The position numbers were made by a program, and so were the translations under genes. Of a stretch of 64,000 nt of DNA, positions 43,933-53,000 are shown piece after piece. Below the pieces are notes generated by a model, which was not told the origin of the DNA, did no database searches, and saw nothing but the letters and a program-made list of their open reading frames with translations. Position 1 is the stretch's first letter, and each line of letters begins with the position of its first letter. This stretch comes from Leptolyngbyaceae cyanobacterium clean351 (GTDB lineage Bacteria; Cyanobacteriota; Cyanobacteriia; DAIDHW01), in the NCBI GenBank assembly GCA_027451865.1, contig DAIDHW010000002.1:62001-126000 (forward strand). The letters are read 5' to 3'.

Positions 43933-44466
43933 CTAGGCTCCCCAGCGAGCCGACTGCATAATCTGGGTCTGATTTAGTAGTTTCAAGGAACATCCCCGGT
44001 CAGCATCGGTGGACCACTCCCCCGACAAAAAAGGAGCAACACCGTCTTGGAAGTCGCTAGCCATTTGTACGGCACTCATGTCAAGCCAGTCCATACCCAC
44101 CACCCGGTCTACAGCCAAACCAAGTAGCATGTCCTGATTTTCTACAGCGACTATGGAAATTTCCGGCCTGTCTGTATCCAAGATACTACTCTGATCTAAA
44201 AATTGTGCCAAGTCCGCCACCCATATCACTCGGCCCCGCAGGTTTAATGCCCCCAGAAGGACGGGAGACACGTTGGGAATGGGAGTAATACGGTCTGGCG
44301 CAATGGAAATTACTTCCCGAATCCCCTCCGCAGCTAAGGCAAACTCCTGGCCCTCAGGCTGTAGATAGAAACGCAGGTGCAATTCCCCTTCCCGCTTTTC
44401 CAGGCTTTGAACTTGTGCTGCCTGCTCCTCCCGGTCATCTGCCCATGAATCTGGATTGTCTGCCAT
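43933..44466 (-). CDS. CheW-like adaptor (PilI/HmpC-like)
   Basis: 177-residue CheW-domain protein that would couple the MCP to the CheA kinase. After a polar N-terminus it shows LRFYLQPEGQEFALAAEGIREVISI, ITPIPNVSPVLLGALNLRGRVIWVADLAQFL and VGMDWLDMSAV, the SH3-like CheW pattern with the conserved NLRG. It lies 153 bases downstream of the PATAN-REC gene and 49 bases upstream of the MCP gene. In the canonical cyanobacterial order a stand-alone CheY (PilH) gene precedes this one; here there is none. Confidence 0.93.
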   Translation of the reverse strand: MADNPDSWADDREEQAAQVQSLEKREGELHLRFYLQPEGQEFALAAEGIREVISIAPDRITPIPNVSPVLLGALNLRGRVIWVADLAQFLDQSSILDTDRPEISIVAVENQDMLLGLAVDRVVGMDWLDMSAVQMASDFQDGVAPFLSGEWSTDADRGCSLKLLNQTQIMQSARWGA

Positions 44467-44619
44467 CCCTACCTCCCCCCTAGAACCCCTTAGAAGCTGC
44501 TTGATTGTAACTACAATTCCCCTGGGATAGTGCCCATTCTAGATTGACAGGACTGAAAAAATTGCTGCCCCCAACACAATCGGTCGTCTAGTTTGCCCCA
44601 GTGGGCTAGCCAATTGGCC

Positions 44620-45735
44620 CTAAGTATATCGCTTGACTAGGGTAACTAGTTCTAGCTCCTGAAAAGGTTTAGTCAGGTAGTCGGTAGCCCCGGCAATCCG
44701 AGCTTGGGCCCGGTCGAGTAGACCTTCGTGGCTAGTAAGCATTACTATGGGAGTCCGGCGAAACTGGACAGATTGACGCAGCATAGCGCACAACTGGTAG
44801 CCATCTAATTCCGGCATGGCAATGTCGCACAGGATTAGGTCTGGTTTGAGCTGGAACAGGAGATTCAGGGCCCGCAGCGGACTGGCAATGCCGGTCACCT
44901 CATAACCCTTCTGCTCCAGAATGCACTCCACCACTTTACAGATGGCATGGCTGTCATCCACGCAGACTACCCGCAGTTTTTTGAGGGAGCCGTAGTTGCC
45001 GTTGCGCTGGCTAGCAGCAGGATGGGTGGACACATCCTCCGTAGCCTGAATAATTTGTTTGGAAATGTAAGGGTACAAGGTCTTGGCCACTGTGGTCGTG
45101 TCACGACCTAGCTGGCGCGCTAGTTGTCGGATTGAAGGTTTGCGACGAATTGCCTGGGCCAGAAACTGGAAACTAGGGACGGACAGGGAGCTTTCTAGGG
45201 CTGCGCTTCGCCTCAGCAGCAGATGCTGGTCTGGGGACTTAATGTAGGGGTCAAATTTTTTCCACTCCTGGGCCTCATGGACTAGGGAGCTCACCAGGGG
45301 AAGCAAGTCTAGTTGGATAATCTGTGGGGTGAGGGCGTGGGAGACTTGAAAGACAAAGTCGCCACTGTGGAGACCGATAATGTCTAGTAGACTCTCATGG
45401 ATCATCTTGGCAGCCAGGTGGCGTCCCTGGTCTGGGGAAAGCAGGCCTTGGCCTAGTAGGGACCATAGATAGCTATACTCGGAAACCCCGGGCTCCGGGG
45501 CGGGGAAGGTTTTAGTGCCCTCCTCCGTGCGGCGGCGGTAGTAGTAGAGGTAGTCCTGGAGGCGCCGGGGCCCGGTCTTGGAACCGGTGGCGTAGACTAC
45601 CCTCCCCTGATCAAAGAAAACAAACCAGGACTGCACTTTGGTGGAGGAAACCACCAATAATTCACCCGTCCGCTGACCGAGGGCGACTAGCTGGAGCAGA
45701 CTGCGGATATCTATCTCTTGGAGGTTACCCTGCAT
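44620..45735 (-). CDS. PatA-type response regulator (PATAN + receiver; PilG/PixG-like)
   Basis: 371-residue regulator. The N-terminal PATAN/DUF4388 domain (about 1-240) starts MQGNLQEIDIRSLLQLVALGQRTGELLV and contains WFVFFDQGRVVYATGS. The receiver (about 255-371) has VVCVDDSHAICKVVE, the phosphoacceptor in LILCDIAMPELDGYQ and DYLTKPFQ. Proteins of this type (PixG, PilG, PatA, HmpA) control phototaxis, piliation or heterocyst pattern by protein contact rather than DNA binding. First gene of the chemotaxis-like operon. Confidence 0.93.
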   Translation of the reverse strand: MQGNLQEIDIRSLLQLVALGQRTGELLVVSSTKVQSWFVFFDQGRVVYATGSKTGPRRLQDYLYYYRRRTEEGTKTFPAPEPGVSEYSYLWSLLGQGLLSPDQGRHLAAKMIHESLLDIIGLHSGDFVFQVSHALTPQIIQLDLLPLVSSLVHEAQEWKKFDPYIKSPDQHLLLRRSAALESSLSVPSFQFLAQAIRRKPSIRQLARQLGRDTTTVAKTLYPYISKQIIQATEDVSTHPAASQRNGNYGSLKKLRVVCVDDSHAICKVVECILEQKGYEVTGIASPLRALNLLFQLKPDLILCDIAMPELDGYQLCAMLRQSVQFRRTPIVMLTSHEGLLDRAQARIAGATDYLTKPFQELELVTLVKRYT

Positions 45736-45835
45736 AGGTTGGTTGGGGACCCGAAGGCTATCAGCAGTTTAAGCCAGCCACCCGGAGGTATGGCTATAGG
45801 TTACTCCAAAAGCTGCCAGGGTTTGGGGAGTGCCC

Positions 45836-46927
45836 TTAAAGCAACAGATTACACTGACCCTGATGGCGGATTAGATGGTCACAAAGTACTAGGGCTACCA
45901 TCGCCTCTACCATGGGCACGGCCCGGGGGAGTACACAGGGGTCGTGGCGGCCCCGGGCTTTCAAGACCGTTTCCTCTCCTGCTACGGTCACGGTTTGCTG
46001 CTCCTTGCGAATTGTGGCCGTAGGCTTGAAGGCTACCCGTAGGAGGACTGGTTCACCGTTGGCAATGCCCCCTTGAATGCCGCCGGAGCGGTTGGTGCGG
46101 GTAGCGAAGTCTCCCTCGTCATTGATGTAGAATTCGTCATTGTGCTCACTGCCGGTGAGGAATGTACCGGCAAAACCCGAGCCCACCTCAAATCCCTTGC
46201 TGGCTGGTAAAGACATCACTCCCTTAGCTAGATCTGCCTCTAGCTTGTCAAATACTGGCGAGCCTAACCCCCGGGGCACTCCCCGCGCCACACACTCGAC
46301 TACTCCGCCTAGGGAATCCCCCGCCTGGCCGACCGCCTCAATGCGTGCGATCATCCGGGCTGCTACTTGCGGGTCTGGGCAGCGAACGATGTTGGCTTCA
46401 ACCTGTTCGCGGCTAACGGTGCTGGGGTCGACGAGCGCCTCGAGGTCCTGGACGCGACTCACGTAGGCGACGATTTCCACCCCCGCTACCTGCCGGAGAA
46501 TCTTCTGGGCGATGGCCCCTGCAGCCACCCGACCGATGGTCTCCCGGGCTGAAGCCCGCCCTCCCCCCTGCCAATTGCGCCGGCCGTACTTGGCTTGGTA
46601 GGTGGCGTCAGCGTGGGAAGGGCGGTAGGTGGTGGCCATCTCCGCGTAGTCCTGGGGGCGGGCATCTTGGTTGCGCACTAGCAGGCAAATCGGGGTACCG
46701 AGAGTTTTACCCTCAAATATCCCCGATAGGACTTCGCAGGTGTCAGTTTCTTGGCGGGGAGTAGTAATTTTGCTCTGGCCAGGTCGCCGCCGGTCTAGCT
46801 CTTTTTGGATTTCGGCGAGGGAAATCTCTAGTCCCGGCGGACAACCGTCGATCACCACCCCCACCCCGCCCCCGTGGGATTCCCCAAAGGTAGTTACCCG
46901 GAAGGAGTGGCCAAAGGTATTGCCCAT
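45836..46927 (-). CDS. aroC: Chorismate synthase
   Basis: Last step of the shikimate pathway, needing reduced FMN. 363 residues from the ATG at 46927 ([32 protein letters not shown]). Further signatures: [74 protein letters not shown] and [17 protein letters not shown]. All family motifs are present. Its ATG lies one base after the stop of the esterase gene, so the two are translationally coupled. Confidence 0.98.
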   Translation of the reverse strand: MGNTFGHSFRVTTFGESHGGGVGVVIDGCPPGLEISLAEIQKELDRRRPGQSKITTPRQETDTCEVLSGIFEGKTLGTPICLLVRNQDARPQDYAEMATTYRPSHADATYQAKYGRRNWQGGGRASARETIGRVAAGAIAQKILRQVAGVEIVAYVSRVQDLEALVDPSTVSREQVEANIVRCPDPQVAARMIARIEAVGQAGDSLGGVVECVARGVPRGLGSPVFDKLEADLAKGVMSLPASKGFEVGSGFAGTFLTGSEHNDEFYINDEGDFATRTNRSGGIQGGIANGEPVLLRVAFKPTATIRKEQQTVTVAGEETVLKARGRHDPCVLPRAVPMVEAMVALVLCDHLIRHQGQCNLLL

Positions 46928-46928
46928 G

Positions 46929-47555
46929 CTACTGAGAAGAAAGAATAGGGGCCTGTTTAGTGACAAAACTTTGAATCAAAGCTAGCACCTCTGGGCGGAT
47001 TTCGTGCTCCATGGGGAACTCTTGGTACAGAACTGTAATCCCCAGGCTGGTCAGGGTGTCGCGGGTGTGATGGGCGGCGGCTAAGGGGACCACTGCATCC
47101 TGGGTGCCATGGACAATCAACACTGGCGGCGCTGACTCAGGGGACCGTTGGATCGGGTGGAGATAACCACTGAGGACAATAATTCCTGCTAGGGGCAAGG
47201 TTAAGCCCACCTCTAGGGCCATGGCTCCCCCCTGGGAAAAACCGCACAGAATGGTTTGTTCTAGGGCTACCCCGGTGTGCTCCGGGAGGCTATTGAGCCA
47301 GCTTGAGAGCAAACCGGCGCTGGTGTGGGCCTTCTGGTCGCGTTGCTCATCGAAGTCATACCACATGAAGCCCCCAAGCACCCGGGGATGGGGGAAGGGA
47401 GCATTGGGAAACAAGTACTGAAACCCCGGCAGGTCCAAAGCGGGCACGACTGCTTCGAGCTCCTTGGCATTTCCTCCCCAGCCGTGGAGACCCACTAGCA
47501 GTTTTTGGGGGGGTGGGGTGGGTTGGGGTGGCACGGCAATGATATCTAGGGTCAA
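46929..47555 (-). CDS. Alpha/beta hydrolase, phospholipase/carboxylesterase family
   Basis: 208-residue serine hydrolase like LYPLA-type esterases. The oxyanion region is [16 protein letters not shown], the nucleophile elbow is [12 protein letters not shown], with Asp in [10 protein letters not shown] and His in EFPMEHEI completing the triad. No signal peptide, so it is cytoplasmic. The substrate is unknown. It is the first gene of a pair with aroC. Confidence 0.92.
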   Translation of the reverse strand: MTLDIIAVPPQPTPPPQKLLVGLHGWGGNAKELEAVVPALDLPGFQYLFPNAPFPHPRVLGGFMWYDFDEQRDQKAHTSAGLLSSWLNSLPEHTGVALEQTILCGFSQGGAMALEVGLTLPLAGIIVLSGYLHPIQRSPESAPPVLIVHGTQDAVVPLAAAHHTRDTLTSLGITVLYQEFPMEHEIRPEVLALIQSFVTKQAPILSSQ

Positions 47556-47768
47556 GTAGCTTAGCTCCTAGGGGGGTTAGAGGCCAGACGAGATTATTAT
47601 CACCGATCCGGCCAACCATAAGCATCCCCCCGGGGCCCGTTACTGGCCTGGCTGGGGTCGCCCTTTGAGGTAGATTAGACAACTAGAGAGCCTCCAAGTC
47701 CTGAATCGGGGGGAGCTGGGTTTGGATCCCATAGGCCTCCTGTCCCCCTTTCCTCCTGTCCCCGCCCC

Positions 47769-49184
47769 ATGCCACTCCACCTCACCAACACTGCTACTGG
47801 CCGAAAGCAACTCCTAGAACCCCTCCAGCCCGGGCGGGTGTCCGTATACTGCTGTGGGGTGACGGTTTACGACTACTGCCACCTGGGTCACGCTCGTTCC
47901 TACCTGACCTGGGATGTGCTCCGGCGCTACCTCCAGAGCCAGGGTTATCAGGTGGACTACGTGCAGAACTTCACGGACATTGACGACAAGATCCTGCGCC
48001 GGGCTAAGGTGGAAGGCCGGTCTATGGAGGCGGTGTCCCAGGAATTCATCCAAGCCTACTTCGCCGATATGGCCGCCCTGAATATCCTGCCGGCCACCCA
48101 CTATCCCCGGGCCACAGGGGTAATTCCGGCGATTGTGGAATTGATTCAAGTCCTGGTGGACCGGGGCTACGCCTACCCGGCCGGCGGAGATGTGTACTAT
48201 GCAGTGGAGCGCTTTCCCCCCTACGGTTCCTTGAGTGGGCGACGCCCGGAGGCCCTAGAGCCATTAGGCCCAGAGGAATACCGCAAGCGTCACCCCCTGG
48301 ACTTTGCCCTCTGGAAAGGGGCCAAGCTTGAGGAACTAGGCGCCTACCAGCCCTGGGATTCTCCCTGGGGGCCAGGCCGCCCCGGCTGGCATATTGAATG
48401 CTCGGCTATGGTGCGCTCCTACCTAGGGGATCAAATTGACCTGCACTGCGGCGGTCAAGACTTGATTTTCCCTCACCACGAAAATGAAATTGCCCAGTCG
48501 GAGGCTGTTACTGGTAAAACCCTAGCCCAGGGGTGGCTCCACAACGGCTTTGTGAATATTCTGGGGGAGAAGATGTCCAAGTCCCTGGGTAACTTCACGA
48601 CCATCCGGGAACTTTTGCGGGTCTACGACCCCAATGCCCTGCGCCTATGGGTTTTGCAGAGTCACTACCGTAAGCCGATGGACTTCACCCCTGAAGCTTT
48701 GGCGGCGGCCGAGGGGGGGTGGCAGACCCTCCAAGAAGGCTTAGCCAGCCGTCCTGTGGGGGAAGGTCAGATCCAACCCCAGGCCTACCAGCGCTTCCAG
48801 GCGGCCATGGATGATGACCTCAACACTCCCCAGGCCCTAACGGTGCTGTTTGAGTTAGCCAAGTCCCTCCACAAAGCCGCTAACCGCCGCCTTCATCAGG
48901 GAGAGGAAGCCTCCCCCCCCGGGCTTATTGACCAGTGGCAGACCCTAGCGCACCTGAGTGAGATTCTCGGCTTCAAGGTCCCAGAGAGTCCTACGTCCCC
49001 AGAATCCGGCCAGGACCAAGAAGCCCAGATCGAGGCCAAGGTGGCCGAGCGCCAAACAGCCCGTCAAATCAAGGACTACCAGCGAGCTGACCAGATCCGT
49101 CGCGAACTGCAACAGATGGGTATTTCCCTGGTTGACCAGCCTGGAGGGGAGGTGAAGTGGTATAAAACTTCCCGACAGCCCTGA
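47769..49184 (+). CDS. cysS: Cysteinyl-tRNA synthetase
   Basis: Charges tRNA-Cys. 471 residues, class I. HIGH motif as CHLGHARSYLTWD; zinc ligands in YCCGVTVYDY, WHIECSAM and the HHENE of LIFPHHENEIAQSE; KMSKS as GEKMSKSLGNF. The C-terminal anticodon-binding region ends QQMGISLVDQPGGEVKWY. Full length. It ends directly against the convergent infC gene with no spacer base. Confidence 0.98.
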   Translation: MPLHLTNTATGRKQLLEPLQPGRVSVYCCGVTVYDYCHLGHARSYLTWDVLRRYLQSQGYQVDYVQNFTDIDDKILRRAKVEGRSMEAVSQEFIQAYFADMAALNILPATHYPRATGVIPAIVELIQVLVDRGYAYPAGGDVYYAVERFPPYGSLSGRRPEALEPLGPEEYRKRHPLDFALWKGAKLEELGAYQPWDSPWGPGRPGWHIECSAMVRSYLGDQIDLHCGGQDLIFPHHENEIAQSEAVTGKTLAQGWLHNGFVNILGEKMSKSLGNFTTIRELLRVYDPNALRLWVLQSHYRKPMDFTPEALAAAEGGWQTLQEGLASRPVGEGQIQPQAYQRFQAAMDDDLNTPQALTVLFELAKSLHKAANRRLHQGEEASPPGLIDQWQTLAHLSEILGFKVPESPTSPESGQDQEAQIEAKVAERQTARQIKDYQRADQIRRELQQMGISLVDQPGGEVKWYKTSRQP

Positions 49185-49718
49185 CTATTTCTTGGGGGTA
49201 AGGAGCATCATCATGTTACGGCCCTCCTTCTTAGGAGCCTGCTGGATCTCGGCTAACTCCTTGAGGTCGTCCGACATGCGTCGCAACAGATCCTCAGCTA
49301 GGTTACTGTGCTGCACTTCCCGGCCCCGGAATGTGATCGTGGCTTTAACCTTATCTCCAGCCTTGAGAAATCTCTCGGCCTGATTGATGCGCACCTGGTA
49401 GTCGTGCTCTTCGATTTTGTAGCGCATCTTCACTTCTTTGACATCAGCGGTATGCTGTTTCTTTTTGGCCTCCCGTGCCTTCTTTTCCTGCTCAAACTTG
49501 AACTTACCGTAGTCCATAATCCGGCAGACAGGGGGGTCCGCCTTATCACTTACCAACACTAAGTCCAGCTCCTTCTCTTCAGCTAGGCGAATCGCCTCCC
49601 GGGGAGAGAGGATCCCCAACTGCCCGCCGTCCGTGTCAATGACCCGGATCTTGGGGAAGCGGATGTTCTCATTGATAGCAGGCAAGTCTCGGCTTTGTCG
49701 TTTTTCAATCCCAGGCAT
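49185..49718 (-). CDS. infC: Translation initiation factor IF-3
   Basis: 177-residue IF-3, which prevents premature subunit joining and proofreads the initiator tRNA. It starts [28 protein letters not shown] and shows the linker [32 protein letters not shown] and the C-terminal [15 protein letters not shown] chose the ATG at 49718 from family alignment; an in-frame ATG at 49742 adds eight residues. A minus-strand TATAAT lies upstream. rpmI and rplT do not follow. Confidence 0.95.
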   Translation of the reverse strand: MPGIEKRQSRDLPAINENIRFPKIRVIDTDGGQLGILSPREAIRLAEEKELDLVLVSDKADPPVCRIMDYGKFKFEQEKKAREAKKKQHTADVKEVKMRYKIEEHDYQVRINQAERFLKAGDKVKATITFRGREVQHSNLAEDLLRRMSDDLKELAEIQQAPKKEGRNMMMLLTPKK

Positions 49719-49805
49719 GTGTGGTAAGGTAAGTTTGAGCAAGGCAGTCTCAAGGCTACAGGGTTAGTGCTCACCCTAGGGGGCGCCTTCCCGGCCAGGA
49801 TTGCA

Positions 49806-49811
49806 ATTATA
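49806..49811 (-). promoter_or_regulatory. -10 box of infC
   Basis: TATAAT on the minus strand, placing the transcript start near 49799 and leaving a leader of about 80 bases before infC. The -35 is not clear. Confidence 0.45.
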
Positions 49812-50090
49812 GTCATTTTACTGCAGGGCTGATAGATTTTAGGTTACAAAAGATGCTGTCCCTGGACGCGGGGGTTCATCGTGATTCGTGATTGGGTAGG
49901 TTGTCAATAACATTCCCGCCGCCTTGTTTATTGGTTAAGCCCTAGTTTTAACGCCATTGCTTTTGAAGTTTAGACTCAGGTTTAGTACCTTACCCCACGG
50001 GCCAGCAATACTCCTGGGGACAGGGCAGGAATCCTAGTCTACCGGTTTGTATCCCTATCCTGAGTCCGGCTCAACCTTTGCTCACTGCCC
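49812..50090. other. Intergenic region between infC and the synthase
   Basis: About 370 bases separate infC from the first synthase gene (49719-50090). I see no gene or RNA. A TTGTCA at 49900-49905 could be a -35 element for the synthase, but no well-spaced -10 box follows. No good Shine-Dalgarno precedes the ATG at 50091. Confidence 0.4.
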
Positions 50091-53000
50091 ATGGGTTCTT
50101 TCACCTGCCTGTCCTTGAGTCCCATCTCCGTAGGTTCCCTTGGTGTTGCCCTGGCCACCAGTCAAGCTGGGGGCGTCGGTTGTCTGGACCTGGAGTTTGC
50201 TCCTGATCCTAGTTGGGCAGCATCACTGTTGACTAGGTTTTGGGGAGAACTAAAGCCCGGGGAGCGAGGGGGTGTTCGACTGTGGGCTGAACAAATCCCC
50301 GCCTATCACCCCTGGATTAGCGAGATCCGTCCCCATTGGCTGATCCTAAGTCACTGGGACCTAGACACCTTGGAGCTGAGTTTGGAGATGCTGGGGAATT
50401 GCCCTGGCCGGACCCTGTTGCTTGAGGTTCTAGATTCTCGGGTCACCCTCCCAGACCAGTTGCCTATTCAGGGAGTAGTCGGCCGGGGGCACGAAAGTGG
50501 TGGCTGGGTCTCCAACGACTCGGCCTTTATCCTGACCCAGAAACTCCTAGCAGCCGGTACTTACCCGGTCTATGTCCAGGGGGGGATGGGGGTGTTCACG
50601 GCCGCTGCCTGTCGCGGGGCGGGGGCAGCGGGAGTGGTTCTGGATGATTGCCTGTGGTTAATGCCCGAGACTAACCTATCCCAAGACTGGCAACATCACC
50701 TAGAGCGTCTCAGTGGCCAGGAGGCTACGGTGCTTGGGGAGAGACTTGCCCCTTGTCGAGTGCTGGTCCGGCCTGGCTTGGCGGCAGCAGCTAGGCTGGA
50801 GCGCTTGGCAGACCAAATTGAGGTGGACACTGAAGGGACCGGGGTCGATCGCTGGCGGCGGGAAGCCCAGCCCTGGCTGGGTTGGCAAGACCCTCAGCAG
50901 ACTGCCTGGCCCCTAGGACAGGCCGTAGGGCTGGCGGCCACCTACCGGGACATCTATCAAACTACCGGCCGCCTGGTGCGGGCTCTGTTGCGCAATAGCC
51001 AGGACCTGACCAGTGTGGCCCATCACCACGCCCCCCTAGCTCCCCATAGCCCCCTAGCCCTTTCCCACCGCACCACGTACCCAATCGTTCAGGGGCCCAT
51101 GACCCGGGTCAGTGACACGGCCGAATTTGCCCAGGCGGTGGCCCAAGGGGGGGGCCTACCCCTGTTAGCTCTGGCTCTGATGCCTGGACCCCAGGTCCGC
51201 CAGCTGCTGGCCAAAACCCAGGCCCTACTCGGGGGCCTATCCTGGGGGGTGGGGATGTTGGGCTTTGCCGATCCCGGCCTGCGGGAGCAGCAACTAGAGG
51301 CGGTATTGGCGGCCCATCCCCCCTTTGCCCTGATTGCCGGCGGCCGGCCTGACCAGGCGGCCCACCTAGAGCGCCAAGGTATTGCTACCTACATCCATGT
51401 GCCGGTGCCCCAACTGTTGCGAATGTTTTTCGCCCAGGGGGCCCGGAGGTTTGTGTTTGAGGGCCGTGAGTGTGGAGGACACATCGGCCCCCTCTCGAGC
51501 TTTGTACTTTGGGAGAGCATGATCACCACCCTGCTCGAGATTGTCCCTCCGGAGGCTGCTCCTGAGGTACACATCCTGTTTGCCGGTGGGATCCACGACC
51601 GACTCTCCGCCGGTTTAGTAGGGGTTCTGGGGGCCCCCCTGGCTGCCCGCGGCATGAAGATTGGGGTGTTAATGGGCACGGCCTACCTATTCACCCGGGA
51701 GGCGGTAGCCTGTGGAGCCATTCAGCCAGGCTTCCAGGCCCAGGCCCTCGCCTGTCGGGAGACCGTCAACCTAGAAACTGGTCCTGGTCACGCCAGCCGC
51801 TGTGTGGATACCCCTTTTGCCCGGGAATTCTACCGTACCCGGCGGCAGCTAATCGCCCAGGGTCGCTCGGCGGAGGAGGTGAAGAACGCCCTAGAGGAAC
51901 TGAATCTAGGCCGCCTGAGAATCGCTGCCAAGGGCCTAAATCGTAATTCCCGGGGGGAAATTATCCCCGTCAGTCCCCAGGACCAACTCACCGAGGGGAT
52001 GTACATGATCGGCCAGGTAGCTACCCTACCCCACCAGGCCGGCTCCATTGCTGACCTGCATGTCCTAGTGTGTGACCAGGAAGTAGCACCCCCTGTTTCT
52101 AACTCCCCCCGCCCGGCCGACGTGGCAATTATCGGCATGGCTACCCTGGTGCCCCAGGCTGACAGTCCCTCCCAGTTTTGGCAAAACATCCTCCAACAGG
52201 TTAATGGTCTAACCGAGATTCCTGCCCACCGGTGGGATTGGCACCTCTACTACGACCCTGACCGCAACCGCCGCGACCACATCTACTCCAAGTGGGGTGG
52301 TTTTTTACCGGAGACCCCCTTTGACCCGGCCCGCTTTGGCATCCCCCCCCGCTCCCTCCCCTCTATTGAGCCGGTACAGTTGTTGACCCTGGAGGTGGTC
52401 CGCCGGGCCCTAGAAGATGCGGGCTACGGCACCCGAGACTTTGACCGTGAGCAAACCTCGGTGATCCTGGGGGCCGGGGGCGGCATTGGTGACCTAGGGG
52501 GCCTCTACGCCACCCGCTCAGCCCTACCGAGTGTCGTGGCAGACCCCGACCCCCTAGCCTGGGACCGCCTGCCCGAGTGGACAGAAGAGAGCTTCCCGGG
52601 GCTTTTGCCCAATGTGGCCGCCGGCCGGGTCGCCAACCGCTTCAACCTCGGCGGACGTAACTTCACCGTAGATGCCGCCTGCGCCTCCTCCCTGGCCGCC
52701 ATTGACCTAGCGGTGCAGGAGTTAGAAACTGGCCGCAGTAACCTGGTAATTGCCGGGGGCATTGACACCGGCCAAAGTCCCTTTGCCTACTTCTGCTTTA
52801 GCAAAACCCAGGCCCTCTCTCCCCAGGGCCAACCCCGTCCCTTCGATAAAAATGCTGACGGTATTACCATCAGTGAGGGGATTGCCATCCTTGTCCTCAA
52901 ACGCCTCTCGGAGGCGGAGCGGGATGGAGACCGGATCTATGGGGTGATTAAAGCAGTAGCTGGCTCTAGTGACGGCCGGGCCCTGGGAATGACTGCTCCT

